DNA from: Nematostella vectensis | Taxonomy: Eukaryota; Cnidaria; Anthozoa; Actiniaria; Edwardsiidae | Direction of reading: 5' to 3' | Assembly: GCF_932526225.1 (NCBI RefSeq) | Contig: NC_064044.1 | Span: forward strand, 4,935,747 to 4,999,746 | Length of the DNA: 64,000 nt | Shown here: positions 13,062 to 26,600 of the stretch, piece by piece | How positions within the stretch are numbered: position 1 is the first letter of the stretch | Layout of the letters: every line of letters starts with the position of its first letter | Made by a program: the position numbers and the translations under genes | The notes under the pieces: generated by a model | The model's database searches: none | What the model was told of the DNA's origin: nothing | Seen by the model: only the letters and a program-made list of their open reading frames with translations

Positions 13062-14111
13062 TACATGGAAAAAAACAAGCTGGCTTGATGGGAGGTACTT
13101 TAGTCCTGTAAAAAAAAGGAATATATGGAACATGAAACCCATGGAAAGGTTACATCTTAACATCATGGGTTTGTGTGTGGATCTGAAATTGCTTTGGTTA
13201 GATTGTGTGTAATTCAGGTTAGAATCATGAATAATAACTCAAGATCATAAATGGACATTAAATGGTCTAATAGAAGTGTCTAATAGACCAGGCTACATCA
13301 GAAGGGAATAAACAGCCTAAACCCTGACAGTTGGCTATGTATGAGACAAAAGAGGCTTGGGAGAGCAAGCTCAGAACACTTACCAATGACAGGTAGCCTG
13401 ATAAGAATGCTGGGTAAAATAACTTGGACTAAGCTAGGTCATCAAGTTAAAATCGAATAAACCAATGAAAGAGAATATTTAACAAGCAGTTTATAAATAA
13501 GGTTAATTTTATTACCTGTCATTTTTGTTTTTTCTAACACATGAAATTCCTGCAGTTTTCAATATTCAGCAAAATCTTCTAACAGCTAAAAATTTATTCT
13601 GGCTTCTGTCATTTCAAATTCTGGAAGTGGATTTATTGGCTAACACTGATAGAAATGGTTTCCAATCATGCCAATTCTTAAGGAGCTGATCAATAAAAAA
13701 ACACCCAGTGTGATTCTATTTAAATTATGGTATCCATGCAGAAAGCAGTTTTAGTAGCTGGAAATGGTTGACAAGAGTTTCCAGAATTTTGAAAACTGGT
13801 AGTAACTAAGTAACTTAGACTTACCACCCTTGCATTATACTTTTTAATAAGTCTTTTTCCCAGACATCTGTAAGTTTTTATAATAAGCCTCTGTAAAATT
13901 ATAATAAACACTTTCACTAGCCATGAAAAGTTCTCATTCTTTATTCATGTTTGTTTAATTTTTAAAGGCATCATTGAAAGTGTTTTAATGACAAGGCAAA
14001 AATACAATGAGAATGCAATTATTGGCAACCATCAAGACACATTTGTAACATGACAATTTTGATGATGTATGACATGACAAGTGGAGAGGATATCAAACAT
14101 GGGTATTGTAT
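13062..14111. other. Region between the convergent LACTB2 and TAF1A genes
   Basis: This holds the 3' UTRs of two tail-to-tail genes. It is AT-rich with several AATAAA-like hexamers on both strands. I see no exon or repeat of note. Confidence 0.5.
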
Positions 14112-18256
<4,145 letters not shown>

Positions 18257-18798
18257 TCTGTCCCATCTTCCAACCCCTACAAGCGCATAAAACAAACCGC
18301 AATGGATGAAAAATCAAAACAGAACAACGTTCTGTTCTCAAGTTATTTGGCTATCTATTTGACAACAACAAACCACAAAACTCTACTTACATGTTAAACG
18401 CTTAAATCTGCAAGCTTGGAGCCATTGCTGCTGGAATATGCACAATTGGTAAAACACCGGGAAATTGACAGGTCGTTCTATCAAATTCGAGCCGAGCCAA
18501 TACTCTCGGGTTCCCGCCATCTTGAATTCTACCCATCAAACCTCGTGCGCAAACCGCAATTTTTTTTTTTTTTTTTTTGGGGGGGGGGGGGGGGGGGAGA
18601 TTAATTTATATCTTTTCATTGATTTGAGCTCTGCGCTCTACTGCACACGACGAAGTCTATTTGGACCTTGGACCAGGCGCGCGCCTTTATACCGCAGGTA
18701 TTGTTAACTTGCAAAGGTTTCGAGTTATGACCGAGGTTGCTTTGTGGATTTAGAATATGTTTTACCCGAGAAATTAAAACATATAGTTCCCGTTTGCT
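18257..18798. other. TAF1A 5' region with probable non-coding first exon
   Basis: A GTAAGT donor on the minus strand at 18390-18385 follows a short G/C-balanced exon starting somewhere above 18391. The matching acceptor is at 18277. A 19-base T run directly followed by about 18 G (18560-18597) interrupts the upstream sequence. The far side may also serve a plus-strand candidate exon at 18799. Confidence 0.45.
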
Positions 18799-18852
18799 AT
18801 GGCCGGCGCGATGCTTAGTGGCTTAAAAATTCCGAAAGACGGGCTACGAAAG
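18799..18852 (+). CDS. Candidate plus-strand first coding exon, gene not identified
   Basis: An ATG in a CpG-rich context opens 18 codons (MAGAMLSGLKIPKDGLRK) that end exactly at a possible donor, AAG then GTAAAA. It is divergent from TAF1A. No convincing downstream plus-strand exon was recognised before the minus-strand gene at 19281. A tract at 21075 after a good acceptor reads open for about 40 codons with a hydrophobic stretch, but the link is only a guess. It may be chance. Confidence 0.2.
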
Positions 18853-18967
18853 GTAAAAAATATATTTTGCTCCTAACGGAAGCGGCCCTTACTTTGCGCG
18901 GCCGTATTAGAAAAAAAAACTACTAGGAAAGATGGGGATCTGGGTTGCCCGTTTAGGAGGGGTAAGG

Positions 18968-19165
18968 GGGGGAGGGGGGGGGGGGGGTTCAGGGTAAAAG
19001 TGAAAGGGATGCTCGCTGGAAATTCGAAAAATACCCCTAGAAAATACCTTCATAACCAACATAATTGACGTGCGTAAGGTAAGGGAGGGAGCTTTTGTCC
19101 TTATGACTGCGCACCCCCCTCCCCACCTCAGCCGATCCTGGGTACGCGCCTGGGAGGCGTGCAAG
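18968..19165 (+). repeat. Poly-G containing dispersed repeat
   Basis: A long G run near 18965-18987 is followed by sequence ending gccgatcctgggtacgcgcctg. Similar ends (aggcgcgtacccaggatt type) occur near 20470, 25050 and 25360. This is a short repeat of the family that also forms the nested element at 25048. Confidence 0.45.
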
Positions 19166-19210
19166 CGCAAGAGAAATATTAAAGGGAATTGTTTAACCGG
19201 AAAGAAACTT

Positions 19211-19312
19211 CTTTACAACACTGTGTATGCGTACACTGTATTAGCTTTACAACACTGTGTATTCGTACACTGTAATAGCTTTACAACACTGTGTATGCGT
19301 ACACTGTATTAG
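19211..19312. repeat. Three tandem 34-bp copies covering the stop codon of the secreted-protein gene
   Basis: The unit begins ctttacaacactgtgta and ends actgtattag; the copies are 19211-19244, 19245-19278 and 19279-19312, differing at only a few positions. The third copy is the last coding stretch plus stop (…NTVYAYTVL then TAA at 19283-19281 on the minus strand). The first two copies lie in the presumed 3' UTR. The unit length is not a multiple of three. Confidence 0.9.
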
Positions 19313-20658
19313 CTTCGCCCACACACGCGTGGCTGTAGTCATCTTCATCACAAGCTTGGTTGCTCGTCTCCAATCCCATGGTGCAATTGGATGAGGATTG
19401 CAAAGCCTGGCTGCTTTGTTGTCCAGCCCAACATTCTCCGTAGAACTCCACGGCAATACGAGTGTAGCCACGAGCTTTGGCCAACTCAGCACAGCGGCAC
19501 ACCAAACTAAAGTACATAATAATAAAAGTGTTGATGATTATAATAATGATGATAATAAAAAGAATAAAAATGATGATGATAATAATGTGGTCTTTTTCCT
19601 CCTGAGATGATAAAATGATGAATAGAGTACTAAATGCTAAATGAACAAGGGGAGTTCATAAAGCCTTATATATTGCGCCCAAAGGTTTTGTGTGTACTCA
19701 CTACATTTTCATCACTTTCGCAACACTTCATTTTCGCGTCACTTCGCAAATATTTGGAAAAAAAATAAAAAATAAAATCAAAGTGACTCGAAAATAAAAT
19801 TGTGATAATTTACGGAATAGCAGGGCCGTAACAGGGTGTGGTGCACTGGGACTTATACACTCCCCCCACCCCCCGTCACCCACCCCCAGGAAATGACCAG
19901 TAGGGGAGTGATCGTGGCCTGATACGACTCTGAATAGTGGTCAATAAGTTTAATGGTTTTGTTTGAGCCCTCTCACCCGTTAACCGATGACTGCCAGTTG
20001 TTCCAATCAATCAGGTTGCCGTACACGTTTGCAGGGCTACTCGAGTCCCGCTCGTTAAGAAGCAGATCTGGAAAAGCTCTACTTCCATTGCTGACTCTTG
20101 AGTTATAGCAACCCACTTTTTGGACGACAGTTGCTAGGTCGCATTCCGTAGGGGCATACCCTGAGCCATCTCCGTCAATTACCTGGCCTAGTTTAGGAAA
20201 AATAAGAACACGCGCATAGTCAGGATTTTCCAGGGAAAAGAGCGCATTTATAAGATAAGATGCTTAACTTTGTTATTGGCCAGCGCCTTCCCCAAGCTAC
20301 CCCTGAGTGCTGTGACAGCATGTCTAATACTTTGCTTGAAAGGAGCCAATATATGTCCCTTGTTTTTTGGGGTGTTTTTTTTTTTTTTAAACTATCGCCC
20401 GCCCCGCTCCTCCGTTTCCATAAGGCAGGCGGCGTACACCCCCCTCCCCTTTGAGACAAATCCTGCAAATCCTGGTTACGCGCCCTAGGTGGTCAGGATA
20501 GCGAAATCCAGGTTTTCTTGCCGAATGGAAAACTCCAAAGCCTACAGGTAGGTAAAGCTAGCAGATGTTTGCGCTGTTTACACGGGCTTTAGTTTCTACG
20601 AAAACTCACCTAAAGTAAGAACACAACAACAACTTAAAAGCAACACGGGCAGAATCAT
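19281..20658 (-). CDS. Small secreted cysteine-rich protein with YGECW motif
   Basis: Three exons on the minus strand: 20658-20610, 20187-19977 and 19506-19281, in phase, giving 161 residues. The N-terminus MILPVLLLSCCCVLTLG is a signal peptide. The mature part reads VGCYNSR, then DLLLNERD, DWNNW, CRCAELAKARGY, AVEFYGECWAG and CVGEANTVYAY. The order Gly-Cys-Tyr, a leucine-rich strand, DWxNW, a CRCAxxAK helix and FYGECW recurs, to my knowledge, in uncharacterised secreted or matrix proteins of cnidarians; no function is assigned. The name of the domain is unknown to me. The C-terminal codons lie in the last of three tandem 34-bp repeats. Confidence 0.8.
19820..19925 (+). repeat. Dispersed repeat family B, copy 2
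   Basis: This carries gggccgtaacagggtgtgg, gtgcactggg, a C-rich tract and aggaaatgaccagtagggg, the same order as the copy at 15735-15872 in opposite orientation. It lies in an intron of the secreted-protein gene. Confidence 0.65.
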
Positions 20659-21309
20659 CGTTCGATAAAGACTACACATAGTCTGGGTCGACGACTGTCT
20701 GGTATTTCACCGCAATGGCCTGAGTATCTGTGTGAATTAGAAATAATCTCTAAAAATTGACGTTTGAAGTGTGTCTGATTTGTCTAAAACGCCGTTAATT
20801 TCAAAATTGTGTATACAGTGAAGGTAACTAAGGGTATGTCCAGGGCGTTACTAGGGTGTAGGAGGGCCGATAAACTTAAATATATTTTACAAAACGTCGC
20901 CGACAATAATAGCTCCAAATAGCTGAAAATCGCCGGCTTCCTTTATCCAAAAGCTTAATCAAGATACAAAGTTTCAAAGTGATTTTTCTAAAGATGTTGA
21001 TTAGTTTAAATGTAGCTCTTGCTCTAGATTAATTAAAAATTGAGTATGTTCGAGTATTGTGATTTTTTTTTCAGAACAACGCGGGCATTATAGAAAAATT
21101 GTGTGTCAAAATCAACCCATTGTTTTGGTCAGACGACTGTTTTTGCGCGATTGTCGTAGTTTTTGCACTGCTTTTTATTAAACATCCTTGTTTTATCTGA
21201 TAACGTTGAATTGACTTATCGACACCAAATTCAAAAGTTATATTGGGATTTTGAAATAAAAACCGGCCATTCTTAAAAAAAACTTACTACAAGTGTGTCG
21301 GATACTTAC

Positions 21310-21427
21310 CTCTTTCGCTAGGCAGATGATCACATGTGGCAGCTATCGCATCTTTGCGCCAAGAAGTGGGTAATCGCCGAGATAAATCAAACAACATTAA
21401 CACACCCGCAGTCAGTATTGATGACAT
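21310..21427 (-). CDS. Candidate alternative first exon of the secreted-protein gene
   Basis: An ATG at 21427 opens 39 codons beginning MSSILTAGVLMLFDL and ends in phase 1 at a perfect GTAAGT donor. The phase equals that of the annotated first exon (20658-20610), so joining it straight to the exon at 20187 would keep frame. The N-terminus is only weakly signal-like. Alternatively it is part of a spliced 5' UTR with an upstream reading frame, because an intermediate acceptor near 20745 would lead to a quick stop. Confidence 0.3.
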
Positions 21428-21590
21428 AAGAAAATGGTAAAAGGTTTGGGGAGATAAGGAATAAAGATCACCGCGTTTTTCAATGTTGCGCGAGCTCTCG
21501 TTACTGTCGAATCCGTTGTAACGTGACGCCGCATTTTCAAAACATCGATTTGTTTTTGTCTTTTGGGATTTTCTGTTCCGCCAGTCAAAT

Positions 21591-21722
21591 TATTCTAAGC
21601 CAATCAGATTCTTGCCATCTCTTGCCTAGTTCAGTTACCAGGCTTTCTGTCGCGACACTGTCTGGTTTTCGTCCAGGGGGAAGCCAGGGAAGTGCACAAA
21701 GCGAGACTCTGATTGGCTCAGA
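21591..21722. repeat. Small foldback with CCAAT-box-like arms
   Basis: attctaagccaatcagattc (21591-21610) is repeated inverted as gactctgattggctcagaat (21703-21722) with two mismatches, 90 bases apart. It is probably a miniature element. The arms contain ATTGG/CCAAT, so they could also bind NF-Y. Confidence 0.5.
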
Positions 21723-22550
21723 ATGGTTTTACTTCTGAAAACGCGGGTCGCGATACAGTAATAATTTCCAATGGCTAAATAGCTTTTTGGTGTCTGTCAT
21801 TCAAACTAACAGAATCGCATTCTGTGCTTCTTTGATTGGTTAGCGCATTGAAGAGGAGCCGTGATTGGGAAACCATTTCGGTGCTGGCCAATGAAAACAA
21901 GGACTTTGAATGACGGAAGCCAAGAGTTAGCAATATTGAAACGGCAGTAAAACTGCATTTTCGAATTCTGACCAAATTTTTTCAAAAGACGTAAATATAC
22001 TCTTAGTTTCCAAAGACTTTTTTTATGAACACCAGTCAACAGAACGGAGAGTAAACATTAACGAAACGCAAGCGCTGGAACCCCGTAAAGGTTGTTTCCC
22101 ACTTTGCAACTAAACCTTTACGCCAGTATGACGTGTAGGAGAAGTAATGGGATGAATGGGAAATAGAGACGGTACAATCCAGTTGTCGGTCATCGCTGTG
22201 ATTTATAGTCTTAATAATGAAAAAAAAAATCTCCATATTTATCTTTCCAGCCAAAGATAAACATTTTCCGAGTTGGTGAAAGGTTTCATATCAGACCGGA
22301 ATGAACGTAGATCAACAAGACCGGTTTTGTTTGCTTTATTCGTGATGTAGTTTTAACATTTTAATCACTTGTTTTCGGATGGAGCTGTCAAATTATCAAG
22401 ACCGGTTTGGTTTGTTTTATTTTTAATGAAGTTTTTAACATTTCTATAGCATTTGTTTTCTGATTCGTACCCTTCTTCGTGAAGTCAAATGTTAGGATAC
22501 GTGGAGTACACAAGACGACCTATTTGGCTAAAACTTTGAAAGAGTTCTAG

Positions 22551-22866
22551 CACAGGCGCCCCAAGTTCAGTGGTCTTCTCGTATGAAACGTATTAAAATA
22601 AAATAATTAGTAGTGGATTTTGGTGTATAATAAATGCTAAAGTGTTACAAAAAGTCTCTGTGTCGTCTTCTTCCCCATTTGAGCCGTTTTGGGAGTTCAG
22701 AGGAGGGTCCGCCAATACCTCGAACCCGGGGTTCGAGGTATTGAGAGACTTCTTGCAAGACTTCAGCCTTTATTTATACAACAAAATCCACTACTAATTG
22801 TTTTATTTTTAATACGTTTCTATGTCCATATATAAAATGTAAACCACTAAACTTGGGGCGCCTGTG
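22551..22866. repeat. Long foldback element with a perfect central palindrome
   Basis: Outer arms at about 22551-22622 and 22778-22866 are inverted copies (caggcgccccaagtt against acttggggcgcctg; attagtagtggattttg against caaaatccactactaat). In the middle, 22713-22743 is a perfect 15-bp palindrome around one base (caatacctcgaaccc, g, gggttcgaggtattg). No coding content was seen. This is a non-autonomous foldback or MITE. Confidence 0.8.
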
Positions 22867-23608
22867 GTTCTACTGAGCCACACCTTTGTTAGTATCATAT
22901 TGCACACACACATGTTTGCGTTACAAAACGGTTTTCCTGAAAGACCAGAAATGGAAAAAAAAATCAAACGTATCTTTCAACTTAGGATATGATTGAGTTA
23001 TCAAGTTTAAAGTTGTTTTTTTTTGTTCGTGTTTTTTTTACAAAGAACATAAAAGGCAAGATTTGAAAACCATTTTCAAAGTATAACCCATGGTCAGCCG
23101 TGCTTAATTATATTATTTTATTGCGTCTGATATACATAACATTACGACTATTTTAAATTTGATTATTTTTTTGCATCTGATATATAACATTTACGACAAT
23201 TTCAAATAGCATTCATCATAACGATCAAATAGGTTTTATATTGAATTGGACAGATCATCATCATTATTATCATTATATTATCATTAAAAATATTATCATT
23301 ATTTGTATAAATTTCAATCTCATAAGCAACATTTACTGTTCTACGATCTGGTGAGGCAAAAGTGTTACTCTAAATACGCGACTTGGGATACCTGCGGATT
23401 ATTGTTCTAGAATTCTACTGGCATACATAATGCTGGCTCCCTGTGTATTAAGTGTTCTAGAACCAGCATGCAGGGAATGGGAGCCCTGTGGATTCAGTGT
23501 TCCCGTCTACAAACTCCAAGTGGTCACCCTTTGGACCACCGTTCTACGCGGCAGACGCAATGCAGGGTCTAAGATTCATTGTATTCCCTGTGGGCTCCCT
23601 GTTGCTCC

Positions 23609-26600
23609 CTATAGCTCATCTTTGTCGTGGTTTTGCATGATGAATCGGTATAAACTGTCCAGGTCCCGGTTACCGGAATATTCCTTCTTCTGTGCACCAT
23701 CCTTGAACAACATTAGCGTAGGGTAGCCATTTATCTGAACACGGGAAATGAGGGTTCAACAGGATTTATTTGAGGAGAGGACTGGGGGGCAGAATGATGT
23801 TCTTCGGGAAATTTAATAAAATACCCAATTACCCCTAAAAATACCTGAACACCATAAAATGCTACCCTAAAAATACCCCAGAGGCAAAAATTATCCCTAA
23901 AAAATACCGAAACGCAGATTGCGTTGTATGACAAAGTATCGAATGACAAAAAGTGTTTTGTTTATAAGGCACAAGTATTAAATAATATGGAAAACGTTGG
24001 CTCATAGCACCTCTAAAAAATACCTCTTCTAGTCAACACTGGCACATGGTGTATTAGACAGTGCTTTTCAAAACTCCAATGGTTTAGGGCATGGGCACTG
24101 TGTTTACTGGCCTCCTACGCAGACATATTTTTGGCTAAAAATTGTCACACTTACCCCAAAGGATTGACAAAGAGATTCTTCTTTTGTGCAGTCAACCTGA
24201 AAAAAAAATGCAAAAAAATTAAATGTGCTTCACATGATTCAGTATAATGGGGAGGTCAAATATATTGCATACAGATGCCAGAATTGCGGCTTTGTATGAT
24301 ATAAAAGATTCTGACTGCTCAATTCACGAATAGTGTACACCCACAAGCAAACACCGCATCCCCTAACAGTTTTAGTGAAATCACAATATTAGTACGCCAA
24401 AAAAAATTTTTTCTGGTCATTTTCCAAATTTTTGGCTTTTAAATCTGGCACTTTTGGCTTCCAATAGACTAACTTTTAACCTAAAAGTACAGTAGGTGAA
24501 CCAATCAGAATGCAGCATTTGATGATAGGCAGTTAGTGTGATTTGACTAAATAAACACACACTCACATCACCCTAAGGGAAAGTTCATTTATTATCGTGA
24601 GGGGGGGGGGGGGAGGCGTGAGGATTTTGATAAAAGTGAGGGATAAAAATAGTTGCCCCCCCTTTCAACTTCAACTTTATTGTACATAATTACATTATTT
24701 TTCTTTTATGTGCTAACCTGCTAATAGAAAGGCTAATCTAGGCGGGTTCAGCTTAAATAATAGTTACAATAATAGTTACAATAATTTCAGAAATAACAAA
24801 CACAGGACGAGCAAGACGAACAGGTACACAGAACATAAAAAAAGAGAGAAAAATGGGAGGAGTTTAGTTTTCCTGTAGAGAGCAATGTTTGTTGGAGGAA
24901 TATATCAAAGTTGTTTTTTAGTTATTTAAAACGGTATCCTACGTTGAAACTGCCCTATCGAGCTTAAATAGCTTTACTTTAGTCATCAATTTGCTTTAAG
25001 ACTTCAGGAGTAACAAAATAGAAAAAATAGATAAAACGTGGCTTAAACAGGCCTGTACCCAGGATTTATTTTTCTTTGGGGGGGGGGGGGGGGGGGAGGC
25101 GTGCGAAATCCGAAAAGGTGGACCTAATTTTTTTTTTTTTTTGGGGGGGGGGGGGCTCTGATAAAAATCTGGCCACTCCAGAAAAAAAAAAAAAAGGTTT
25201 TTTTCGGCATTTGCATTTCTCCACGGGACGTTTATGGTCGGATTTGGCTACATACCAGAGTGATCTAGCTTATGCTTTATAGTTTTGTCTACAAGTGGAC
25301 CTTCAGCCGTTGTTGGGGGGGGGGGGGGTTTGCACCCCACGTTCGCACCCCCTGGTTACGGGCCTGTTAATACATATCCTTGACTCCTGGATTGTGCATG
25401 CCAACCAAACTGCCCCCAAACCGTGACAAGTTAAACCAAGAGGTCTGATTTGACACTTCGTCCAATTATATAGTGTAGAGACAACTAGGCATTTGTAGAT
25501 TGTGCTCGGCAACTTTTGGCATTTTGAGCAACTTTTCCAAGGACCAGCAACCAAGGGCAACTTTTGCCTTCCTTTACAACTTCTGCTGCTCTGCTGCTAT
25601 GATAACGGGGGTTTAAATATCCAGCGCTTATATCGAGCTTGCAAGGGATGCTGGGGCAACTCTCATAAACCCACAAGTGCATCGATCTCTAGGAAGCCTA
25701 AAATCTGCGTGAATGATGGGAAAAACAGGCAACGAAAGAGCGGTCAATCGACGTTGTCAAATACAACATGTGCTACGGAAGCGTGTGCGAAAGCGCGTAA
25801 TTTGGCTTTTTCCGCGTAATCCGGATATCCTTCGTAAGAGTGCGATATTTCGAACTGAATTTCGAAAAAAAATAAAATGATTAGGCGTTCTTTGCTTAAC
25901 CACGAAGGCCTAGAACTAAAAATAAAATACCTTTTTTAATTGGCTGGTGGCTAGGAGCCAATGAAAACTTGCCTAAGATATTTTCACGCAAAAAAATAAT
26001 CTTTTCAAGTTATTTCGGTACAAATTGTAGTTTGGGCGTAACAGTTGATATTCCGTGTAATTTAGTGCGTAATTCAGTAAAGAATCCCGCAAAATTTTGG
26101 TTTTTAAAGAAAAATGTATTGCAAAATCCCGCGTAATTTAGCGCGTAATGATTGATTTTCCGCGTATTTTAGCGCTTACTTTAGCAAAGAATCCCGCGTA
26201 ATTTTGAGTTTTTTTTCCGCGTATTTCCAGAAGCCCTGTATTTATATTTTAATGATTAATTAAACATATTTTAATAATTGGAAAAAAACATTTTATGAAA
26301 TTGTTGAAATGAAAACAAGCAAACAAATATGTTTTGGGCATTTATCTAGAACAAACGACAGTAGAGAGCGAGCAACTCTTTTAATTTCTGGTGGCAACTT
26401 TTGGGATATATTAGCAGTTTTAGAGCAACTTTTGGCCATATTTTCAAGCAACTTTTCCCAAATTTAGTAGCACAATCTACACATGCCAAGAGACAACACC
26501 CAAAGGAATCAGTGACCGCCCCTTTTAAAATCCAAACACTTTTGATGCCCCCCCTTTAGACCTTGAACATTTTTCGAGCCCCCCCCCCCCCCACAGTATC

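Larger units (their letters stand above)
20659..23608. other. Intergenic region between the secreted-protein gene and TXNDC5
   Basis: No firm gene. It contains a candidate alternative first exon (21310-21427), a small foldback (21591-21722), a larger foldback (22551-22866), AT-rich sequence with ATT and ATC runs near 23250-23305, and the 3' UTR of TXNDC5 at the right end. A possible acceptor near 20745 leads into the sequence just upstream of the secreted-protein start codon, so that gene may have a spliced 5' UTR. Confidence 0.5.

Noticed and set aside
22713..22743. tRNA-like T-arm (gggttcga)
   Set aside because: It is part of a perfect palindrome at the centre of a foldback. No acceptor stem, D arm or anticodon arm could be placed around it.
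25502..25819. 105-codon plus-strand open frame
   Set aside because: Lies inside a TIR element in a TXNDC5 intron, has no recognisable domain and no splice signals that extend it. Kept only as element content.
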